7,277 bases of DNA from DASQDT01 sp036380435 (lineage in GTDB: Bacteria; Acidobacteriota; Blastocatellia; Pyrinomonadales; Pyrinomonadaceae). Made by a program: the position numbers and the translations under genes. How positions within the stretch are numbered: position 1 is the first letter of the stretch; each line of letters begins with the position of its first letter. The stretch covers positions 1-7,277 of the forward strand of contig DASVES010000254.1 in the NCBI GenBank assembly GCA_036380435.1, read 5' to 3'. The notes beneath the pieces are model-generated. The model saw nothing but the letters and a program-made list of their open reading frames with translations, ran no database searches and was not told the origin of the DNA. This document shows, piece by piece, positions 1 to 5,070 of this stretch.

Positions 1-7
1 CACTCGC

Positions 8-37
8 TTGACCTGCTCTCGCGCAGCGTGTTAGGTT
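8..37 (+). promoter_or_regulatory. Weak candidate promoter upstream of gcvT
   Basis: TTGACC at 8-13 matches the sigma-70 -35 consensus at five of six positions. An 18-base spacer then leads to TAGGTT at 32-37, which matches the -10 consensus at only three of six. If real, transcription would begin near 44 and leave a leader of about 50 bases before the GTG of gcvT. The -10 is poor and the window starts just upstream, so the true promoter may lie further left. I see no glycine-riboswitch-like core in bases 1-94. Confidence 0.2.
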
Positions 38-94
38 CGCCTCTGTTAGCAATACACCCGAACAATTCGTGAACTCGAACGGCAGGAGACGAGT

Positions 95-1213
95 GTGACC
101 GCGCCCTCCCTCAAGCAGACGCCCCTGAACGCCGCGCACCGCCGCGCGGGGGCGCGCATGGTCGATTTCGGCGGCTGGGACATGCCCGTCCAGTACCCCG
201 CCGGGACTGTCGAGGAGCACATGGGGACGCGCACCCGCGCCGGTCTCTTCGACGTGTCGCACATGGGCGAGTTCGAGGTGCGCGGCCCCGACGCCATTCC
301 CTTCATCAATCGCCTCTGCTCGAACGACGTGACGAAACTCGTTGACGGGCAGGCGCACTACTCGGCGCTCACCACACCCAACGGCGGCGCAGTCGATGAC
401 CTGCTCGTCTACCGCTTCGGAGCCGAGCACCTGTTGCTCGTCGTCAACGCCTCGACCATCGAGAAGGATTGGGACTGGATTCACGCGCACCGCGGCGGCG
501 AGTCGGTCGAACTCACGAACCGCAGCGCCGACTTCTGCCAGCTCGCCCTGCAAGGCCCCGACGCCGTCCCGATACTTCAGACGCTCACCCGAACGCCGCT
601 CGAAGAGATCAAGTATTACCACTTCCGCGAGGGGCAGGTGGACGGCGTCGAGTCGATCATCTCGCGCACCGGCTACACGGGCGAGGACGGCTTCGAGGTC
701 TACGCGCCGGCCGAGCGCGCCGAACAACTCTGGGAGCGCATCATGGACGCCGGCCGCTCAGGCACGCCCGAGGGCGTTCAGCCCTGCGGCCTCGCCGCGC
801 GCAACACCCTGCGTCTGGAAGCGGCGATGGCCCTCTACGGCCACGAGCTTGACGAGGAGCACACGCTCCTCGAAGCCAACCTCGGCTGGATTTGTAAATT
901 GAACAAGGGCGACTTCACGGGGCGCGACGCGCTCCAGCGCCAGAAGGAAGAGGGCTTGCGCCGCAAGCTCGTCGGCTTCGAGGTCACGGAGCGCGGCATC
1001 GCGCGCGACGGGCAGGACGTGCTCGTTAATGGCGAGCGCGTCGGCGTCGTCACCTCCGGCAGCCCCGCGCCGTTCCTCAAGAAAAACATCGGGCTGGCCT
1101 ACATCCCCGCCGAGGCGGCCACACCCGGCCACGAGCTACAGATCGACGTGCGCGGGCGCCCCGTCGGCGCGAAGATCGTGCCGACGCCCTTCTACAAGCG
1201 AGAGCGGAAATGA
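95..1213 (+). CDS. gcvT: Glycine cleavage system T-protein (aminomethyltransferase)
   Basis: GcvT takes the aminomethyl group carried on the lipoyl arm of GcvH, moves its carbon to tetrahydrofolate to give 5,10-methylene-THF, and releases ammonia. It is a cytosolic enzyme. The 372-residue product has the usual family length and its hallmark stretches. These are DFGGWDMPVQY at residues 24-34, HMGEFEVRG at 56-64, GGAVDDLLVYR at 97-107 and a GLAARNTLRLEAAMALYGHEL-like folate-domain segment at about residues 232-252. Asp101 sits where the catalytic Asp101 of E. coli GcvT lies in the same motif. A C-terminal T-protein barrel with a VTSGSPAPFLKKNIGLAYI block is present. The start is GTG at 95, chosen because AGGAGA at 84-89 is well spaced and family similarity begins at once; an overlapping GTG at 93 is in another frame. 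It is the first gene of the gcv operon. The TGA stop lies at the edge of the downstream heptamer array. Confidence 0.97.
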   Translation: MTAPSLKQTPLNAAHRRAGARMVDFGGWDMPVQYPAGTVEEHMGTRTRAGLFDVSHMGEFEVRGPDAIPFINRLCSNDVTKLVDGQAHYSALTTPNGGAVDDLLVYRFGAEHLLLVVNASTIEKDWDWIHAHRGGESVELTNRSADFCQLALQGPDAVPILQTLTRTPLEEIKYYHFREGQVDGVESIISRTGYTGEDGFEVYAPAERAEQLWERIMDAGRSGTPEGVQPCGLAARNTLRLEAAMALYGHELDEEHTLLEANLGWICKLNKGDFTGRDALQRQKEEGLRRKLVGFEVTERGIARDGQDVLVNGERVGVVTSGSPAPFLKKNIGLAYIPAEAATPGHELQIDVRGRPVGAKIVPTPFYKRERK

Positions 1214-1364
1214 ACAGCTAATAGCGATTAGCGATTAGCTGTTAGCTTTCAGCCAGAAAAGGCGCGGGCGGCCGTTTGAGTTTATTAACGCTTGATGTTG
1301 AGCAATAGCGAAGCCTCACGGTACGGCCTCTGCCGTGAGCTAATAGCTAATCGCTAAGAGCTTC
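1212..1364. repeat. Inverted pair of heptamer arrays between gcvT and gcvH
   Basis: The left array (1212-1253) has period 7, with units ending in AGC: TAATAGC, GATTAGC, GATTAGC, TGTTAGC, TTTCAGC. The right array (1337-1364) is the same family in reverse complement: GAGCTAA, TAGCTAA, TCGCTAA, GAGCTTC. Bases 1228-1247 and 1338-1357 pair over 20 positions. The one non-Watson-Crick pair, G1241 with T1344, is a G-U wobble in RNA. About 90 bases lie between these arms. The left array overlaps the last bases of gcvT, and the right array ends 3 bases before the gcvH Shine-Dalgarno. This resembles the short tandem heptamer repeats known from cyanobacteria and seen in other intergenic regions. Function is unknown. 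Confidence 0.85.
1316..1338 (+). other. Small hairpin inside the gcvT-gcvH spacer
   Basis: TCACGG at 1316-1321 pairs with CCGTGA at 1333-1338, leaving an 11-base loop. A competing fold pairs ACGGC (1323-1327) with GCCGT (1332-1336) around CTCT. The two folds exclude each other. The hairpin abuts the right heptamer array, sharing bases 1337-1338, so it would cap the distal side of the larger stem. It has no run of T after it and so is not a normal intrinsic terminator. No ligand-binding RNA family is recognised. Confidence 0.4.
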
Positions 1365-1377
1365 TTTAAGGAGAATC

Positions 1378-1773
1378 ATGGCAAACGTTCCCGAGGATTT
1401 ACACTACAGCAAGGATCACGAGTGGATCAGGGTCGAGGGCGAGACGGGCACCATCGGCATCACCGACTACGCGCAGCACTCTCTGGGCGACGTGGTCTAC
1501 GTCGAGCTGCCGAAGGTCGGCGACAAGTTCGAGGCGCACGAGTCGTTCGGCTCGGTCGAGTCCGTCAAGGCCGTCTCGGAGTTGTTCACGCCGGTGGCCG
1601 GCGAGGTCGTCGAGGTCAACGAGACGTTGCAGGACTCGCCCGAGTCTGTGAACTCCGACCCTTACGGCGCGGCGTGGATGATGCGCGTGCGCGTCAAGGA
1701 CAAGGGCGCGGTGGACGCGCTGCTCACAGCCGCCGAGTACGAAGATTTTCTCAAGACCGAGACGGAGAGCTAA
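1378..1773 (+). CDS. gcvH: Glycine cleavage system H-protein (lipoyl carrier)
   Basis: GcvH is the small soluble shuttle protein of the glycine cleavage complex. Its lipoylated lysine accepts the aminomethyl group from the P-protein, presents it to GcvT, and is reoxidised by dihydrolipoamide dehydrogenase. The product is 131 residues, normal for the family. The lipoyl site lies in ESFGSVESVKAVSEL, with the modified lysine at residue 64 (codon 1567-1569), the classical position. The HEWIRVEG and GITDYAQHSLGDVVYVELP segments of the lipoyl-domain fold are present, followed by the usual C-terminal helix region. ATG at 1378 is preceded by a strong AAGGAGA (1368-1374), the best ribosome site in the operon. 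gcvPA follows after 6 bases, so translation of the two is probably coupled. A lipoate ligase or octanoyltransferase/LipA pair must be encoded elsewhere. Confidence 0.98.
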   Translation: MANVPEDLHYSKDHEWIRVEGETGTIGITDYAQHSLGDVVYVELPKVGDKFEAHESFGSVESVKAVSELFTPVAGEVVEVNETLQDSPESVNSDPYGAAWMMRVRVKDKGAVDALLTAAEYEDFLKTETES

Positions 1774-1779
1774 AGGGCC

Positions 1780-3150
1780 GTGCGCTACATCCCCAACTCG
1801 CCCGAGGAGCGCCAGGAGATGTTGAGCGAGGTCGGTCTCTCGCAGGCCGTTGACCTCTTCGACTCCATCCCGGCCGACGCGCGCCTGGCGCGCCCGCTCG
1901 ACGTGCCCGACGCGCTCTCCGAGATCGAACTGCTCGCGCGCTTCGAGAGTCTGGCCGCGCGCAACCACGCCGCCGGGCGCCCGAGTTTCCTCGGCGCCGG
2001 CGCTTACTCCCATTACTCCCCGACCATCGTCGATGCGCTCATCCAGCGCAGCGAATTCTTCACCGCCTACACGCCCTACCAGCCAGAGGTCTCGCAGGGC
2101 ACCCTTCAGGCCATCTTCGAATTTCAGACGCTCGTCTGCCAGTTGACCGGCATGGACGTGGCCAACGCCTCGATGTACGACGGCTCGACGGCGCTGGCCG
2201 AGGCCGTGCTCATGGCCGAGCGCGTCACGCGCCGTCGCCGCGTCATCGTCTCGGCGGCCGTCCACCCCGAGTACCTTGAGGTCGCGCGCACATACGTCGC
2301 GCACGCCGGCGTCGAGTTGTTGAGCGCCGCCTTCGACGAGGCGACGGGACGCACGAATCTCGAAGACATCGAAGGACTCGACGAGACCGTGGCGGCCGTC
2401 GTCGTCCAGTCGCCCAACTTCTTCGGCTGTGTGGAAGACGTGCGCGCAGCCGCCGAGCGAGCGCACGCGGTCGGGGCGCTGCTCGTCGTCGCCGTCACGG
2501 AGTCGGCCTCGCTCGGGATGCTGCGGTCGCCGGGCGCGTGCGGCGCGGACATCGTCATCGCCGAGGGGCAGTCGTTCGGCGTGCCCGTCTCCTGCGGCGG
2601 CCCCTACGTCGGCCTCTTCGCCACGAGCGAGAAGTACGCGCGCCAGCTTCCCGGTAGACTCGTCGGCGTCGCCCACGACAAGCAGGGGCGGCGCGGCTTC
2701 GTGCTCACGCTCGCCACGCGCGAGCAGCACATCCGCCGCGAGAAGGCGACCTCGAACATCTGCACCAACGAGGGATTAATCGCCTTGGCCGCGACCATCT
2801 ACATGACGACGATGGGACGCCGCGGTCTTCAGGAAGTGGCCGAGCAGTGCGCGCAAAAGGCCCACTACGCCGCGCGCCAGATCGCCGCCGTCGAAGGCTA
2901 CGAGCTTCCCTACTCCGCGCCGTTCTTCAACGAGTTCGTCGTGCGCGCGCCCGTCGCGGCCGACGAACTGCTCCCACGCCTCGCCGACGCGCACAACATC
3001 ACCGGCGGCCTCGCGCTCTCGCGCTACTTCCCCGGCCGCCCGAACGACATCCTCGTCTGCGTCACCGAGGTCAACCGCCGGAGCGAGATCGACGCGCTCG
3101 TCGCCGGTCTCCGGAAAGTTCAAAGTTCAAAGTTCAAAGTTCAAAGTTAG
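1780..3150 (+). CDS. gcvPA: Glycine dehydrogenase (decarboxylating) subunit 1, with repeat-encoded tail
   Basis: This is the alpha subunit of a split P-protein. With GcvPB it decarboxylates glycine and loads the aminomethyl group onto GcvH. The 456-residue product starts MRYIPN, as the family does. It carries the conserved YTPYQPEVSQGTLQAIFEFQ block at residues 97-116, NASMYDGSTALAEA at 129-142 and ATSNICTNEGLIALAA at 323-338. The PLP-binding lysine belongs to the partner subunit and is absent here, as expected. The start is GTG at 1780, 6 bases after the gcvH stop, with GGAGAG at 1764-1769 inside gcvH as a rather distant ribosome site. The oddity is the C-terminus. Residues 446-456 (KVQSSKFKVQS) are translated entirely from the AAAGTTC heptamer array, and the TAG stop lies in its last, degenerate unit. 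These residues are therefore probably an acquired, non-conserved tail, and the ancestral protein likely ended near residue 445. Confidence 0.96.
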   Translation: MRYIPNSPEERQEMLSEVGLSQAVDLFDSIPADARLARPLDVPDALSEIELLARFESLAARNHAAGRPSFLGAGAYSHYSPTIVDALIQRSEFFTAYTPYQPEVSQGTLQAIFEFQTLVCQLTGMDVANASMYDGSTALAEAVLMAERVTRRRRVIVSAAVHPEYLEVARTYVAHAGVELLSAAFDEATGRTNLEDIEGLDETVAAVVVQSPNFFGCVEDVRAAAERAHAVGALLVVAVTESASLGMLRSPGACGADIVIAEGQSFGVPVSCGGPYVGLFATSEKYARQLPGRLVGVAHDKQGRRGFVLTLATREQHIRREKATSNICTNEGLIALAATIYMTTMGRRGLQEVAEQCAQKAHYAARQIAAVEGYELPYSAPFFNEFVVRAPVAADELLPRLADAHNITGGLALSRYFPGRPNDILVCVTEVNRRSEIDALVAGLRKVQSSKFKVQS

Positions 3151-3196
3151 AACTGCGGCTTGAACCTTTGAACTTTGAACTTTGAACTTTGAACTT
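3115..3196. repeat. AAAGTTC heptamer array with inverted partner at the gcvPA-gcvPB junction
   Basis: Four perfect AAAGTTC units (3115-3142) plus six bases of a fifth form the left arm. After a short GC-containing spacer, four perfect TTTGAAC units (3167-3194), preceded by a degenerate TTGAACC, form the right arm. Bases 3116-3145 can pair perfectly with 3167-3196 over 30 base pairs, leaving a 21-base loop; the period allows slipped pairings too. The left arm is coding, giving the last 11 residues of GcvPA. The right arm ends at 3196, immediately before the gcvPB ATG, and occupies the place of a Shine-Dalgarno sequence. The sequence differs from the gcvT-gcvH array, but the design is the same: a period-7 array, a spacer, then the reverse complement. 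Confidence 0.9.
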
Positions 3197-4705
3197 ATGA
3201 AGAAAGCCTCAACGCACATTACGCAGAACGAAGCTCTCATCTTCGAGCGCTCGCAGCCCGGAAGGCGCGGCTACATGCTGCCCCCGCTCGACGTTGACGA
3301 GACGCCCGCCGACGAGTTGCTGCCCGCGGAGCTGCGCCGCGACGACGACCTCGAAGGCGTGCCCGAACTCTCCGAGGTGGACGTGGTGCGCCACTTCACC
3401 CGCATCTCCACCTGGAATTTCCACATCGACCTCGGCATGTACCCGCTCGGCTCCTGCACGATGAAGTACAACTCGCGCCTCAACGAGCGCGTGGCGCGCA
3501 TGCCCGGCTTCGCCAACCTCCACCCGCTCGCCCCCGAGGCGGACTCGCAGGGCGCGCTCGAAGTGATGTACGAGCTTCAGCGGCACCTCTCCGAGATCAC
3601 GGGCCTTGCCGGCGTCTCGCTCCAGCCCGCCGCCGGCGCGCATGGCGAGCTGACCGGCGTGATGATGATTCGCGCCTTCCTCGACAAGCGCGACGGCGGC
3701 GAGAGCGCGCGCCACCTGATGCTCATCCCCGACTCGGCTCACGGCACCAACCCGGCCTCCGCGCACCTCTCCGGCTTCACCGTCAAGACCATCCGCTCGA
3801 CGCCCGAGGGATTGACCGACCTCGAACACCTGCGCGAGCTGTGCGCGGGCGGCGACGTGGCCGGGCTGATGCTCACGAACCCGAACACCTGCGGCATCTT
3901 CGAGCGCAACATCACGGAGATTTGCAAAATCGTTCACGACGCCGGCGGCCTCGTCTACATGGACGGCGCCAACATGAACGCCCTCGTCGGCGTCGCCCGC
4001 CCCGGCGACATGGGCGTCGATGTCATCCACCTCAACCTCCACAAGACCTTCTCGACGCCGCACGGCGGCGGCGGCCCCGGCTCCGGCCCCTGCTGCTGCA
4101 CCGCCGAGCTTGAACCCTTTCTCCCCACGCCGCTCGTCACACGCAGTGGCGACCGCTTCCGTCTCGACTTCGACCGCCCCTCTTCCATCGGCCGCGTCAA
4201 AGCCTTCTACGGCAACTTCGGCATGCACCTGCGCGCCCTCGCCTCCATCCTCACGCACGGCCGCGAGGGTTTGCGCGAGGCCACCGAGGCGGCCGTCTTG
4301 AATGCGCGCATGATCGCCCACGGTCTCTCCGACATCTACGACAAACCCTTCGACGCGCCGCCGATGCACGAAGTCCTCTTCACCGACAAGCGACAGTCGC
4401 GCAAAGGCGTCCACACGCTCGACATCGCCAAGCGCCTCATCGACTACGGCTTCCACCCCATGACGATCTACTTCCCTCTCATCGTTCAGGGCGCGATGCT
4501 CATTGAGCCGACCGAGTCGGTCGGCCGCCACGAGATAGAGCAGTTCGTCGAGGCCATGCGCGAGATCGCCCGCGAGTCGGTCGAAGACCCCGAGCTGGTC
4601 TTAAACGCCCCGCACACCACGCGCATCGGCCGGCTTGACGAGGCCACCGCCGCGCGCAAACCCGTCCTGCGCTGGAAGCCCGCGGAGAAGACCGCCACGG
4701 CTTAA
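3197..4705 (+). CDS. gcvPB: Glycine dehydrogenase (decarboxylating) subunit 2, PLP-binding
   Basis: This is the PLP-carrying beta subunit of the split P-protein. It decarboxylates glycine and, with GcvPA, transfers the remaining aminomethyl group to lipoyl-GcvH. From ATG 3197 the product is 502 residues, a normal length. Conserved blocks in order are YPLGSCTMKYN (residues 82-92), QPAAGAHGELTG (143-154), SAHGTNPASAHLSG (180-193) and TNPNTCGIFE (227-236). The PLP motif HLNLHKTFSTPHGGGGPGSG spans 278-297, and Lys283 is the Schiff-base lysine. Just after it, where homologues usually have residues like VGV, three cysteines in a row occur (299-301, bases 4091-4099). ATG 3197 is preferred over the in-frame TTG at 3182. 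That codon lies in the repeat, and a TGA at 3176-3178 closes the frame just above it. No Shine-Dalgarno is visible, because the repeat occupies that position, so translation probably depends on ribosomes finishing gcvPA 46 bases upstream. This is the last gene of the operon. Confidence 0.96.
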   Translation: MKKASTHITQNEALIFERSQPGRRGYMLPPLDVDETPADELLPAELRRDDDLEGVPELSEVDVVRHFTRISTWNFHIDLGMYPLGSCTMKYNSRLNERVARMPGFANLHPLAPEADSQGALEVMYELQRHLSEITGLAGVSLQPAAGAHGELTGVMMIRAFLDKRDGGESARHLMLIPDSAHGTNPASAHLSGFTVKTIRSTPEGLTDLEHLRELCAGGDVAGLMLTNPNTCGIFERNITEICKIVHDAGGLVYMDGANMNALVGVARPGDMGVDVIHLNLHKTFSTPHGGGGPGSGPCCCTAELEPFLPTPLVTRSGDRFRLDFDRPSSIGRVKAFYGNFGMHLRALASILTHGREGLREATEAAVLNARMIAHGLSDIYDKPFDAPPMHEVLFTDKRQSRKGVHTLDIAKRLIDYGFHPMTIYFPLIVQGAMLIEPTESVGRHEIEQFVEAMREIARESVEDPELVLNAPHTTRIGRLDEATAARKPVLRWKPAEKTATA

Positions 4706-4842
4706 CACGTAGGACAGGCATTCCTGCCTGTCTTGAGCGCGCCAGCGCGAAAGTGGATTCATCGAATTTCAATGTTGAGTGGGCGCGGAAAGTTTATTCG
4801 CGCTGGCGCGTTCAAGACAGGCAGGAATGCCTGTCCTACATG
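4706..4842. repeat. Long imperfect palindrome downstream of gcvPB (REP/BIME-like)
   Basis: Bases 4709-4751 and 4797-4839 are reverse complements over 43 positions with one difference, G4737, which would form a G-U wobble in RNA. A further two pairs outside, 4706-4707 with 4841-4842, extend it past one mismatch. The loop is 45 bases. Each arm is also self-complementary. In the left arm GACAGGCA (4713-4720) pairs with TGCCTGTC (4725-4732) around TTCC, and CGCG pairs with CGCG around CCAG further in. This nested design recalls REP/BIME elements. It begins directly after the gcvPB stop and could block 3' exonucleases or limit read-through. There is no T-run, so it is not a standard intrinsic terminator. 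Confidence 0.88.
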
Positions 4843-4868
4843 ACAGCCCACCTCTCCCGCGCCTCATC

Positions 4869-4898
4869 TTGGCTTTCATCGGTCAATCAGGGTAAACT
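4869..4898 (+). promoter_or_regulatory. Candidate promoter for the radical SAM gene
   Basis: TTGGCT (4869-4874) and TAAACT (4893-4898) are separated by 18 bases. The -10 matches the sigma-70 consensus at four of six positions, and the -35 has only the TTG. Transcription from about 4905 would give a leader of some 165 bases containing the GC-rich hairpin. The position just after the operon-terminal palindrome suits a new transcription unit, but the match is weak. Confidence 0.3.
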
Positions 4899-4900
4899 GT

Positions 4901-4949
4901 GCCCCGCCACACAAAGCGGCGATTCGCGCTTCGCCCTCGCGGGCGGGGC
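4901..4949 (+). other. GC-rich nested hairpin in the radical SAM leader
   Basis: GCCCCGCC at 4901-4908 pairs with GGCGGGGC at 4942-4949. Inside it GGCGA (4918-4922) can pair with TCGCC (4931-4935). The outer stem of eight base pairs, nearly all G-C, should be stable. No T-run follows. It could be a regulatory leader structure, a transcription pause element or a chance fold of GC-rich DNA. Confidence 0.35.
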
Positions 4950-5070
4950 ATTCCACCCCCATCATCGACCAGAGTGCGACGCGCCCTTTGGTAAACCGGC
5001 ACAAGCGGACTGACTCGTCTCCGTCGCTGGGGGAGTCGAATATTAGCGGCCTTCTTTCGTCAACAGACTT

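Larger units (their letters stand above)
4843..5070 (+). other. Gene-free leader region before the radical SAM gene
   Basis: Together with the palindrome to its left this makes a 365-base stretch without a supported gene. It holds a weak candidate promoter, a GC-rich hairpin at 4901-4949 and a minor stem (GACTC 5012-5016 with GAGTC 5033-5037). The open frame at 4753-5013 crosses the palindrome, has no ribosome site and resembles nothing known to me, so I do not call it. No cobalamin, SAM or other riboswitch core was recognised, although the downstream enzyme should bind both B12 and SAM. No Shine-Dalgarno is seen directly before ATG 5071. Confidence 0.5.

Noticed and set aside
1..94. Glycine riboswitch upstream of gcvT
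   Set aside because: Glycine riboswitches often control gcv operons, but no aptamer-like conserved core is visible in these 94 bases. One could lie outside the window.
1399..2730. Long open frame (443 codons) on the minus strand across gcvH and gcvPA
   Set aside because: It is antisense to two unmistakable conserved genes. Its composition is the Arg/Ala/Asp/Val/His-rich type expected from the opposite strand of GC-rich codons, and it resembles no known family.
3115..3196. Heptamer array as a CRISPR array
   Set aside because: The units are 7 bases and directly adjacent with no unique spacers, and the second half is inverted. No cas gene is present.
3209..4531. Long open frame (440 codons) on the minus strand within gcvPB
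   Set aside because: It is a shadow of gcvPB. The low-complexity Ala/Val/Glu/Gly/His product has no recognisable domain.
4709..4839. Palindrome as a classical rho-independent terminator
   Set aside because: The arms are far too long, the loop is 45 bases and no T-run follows the right arm. It may still attenuate transcription.
4753..5013. 86-codon open frame between gcvPB and the radical SAM gene
   Set aside because: It starts inside the palindrome loop, runs through the right arm, has no ribosome site and shows no family resemblance.
4843..5070. Cobalamin riboswitch before the B12-dependent radical SAM gene
   Set aside because: There is no convincing B12 box: GCCAC at 4906-4910 is followed by ACA, not TG, and the flanking bases do not fit.
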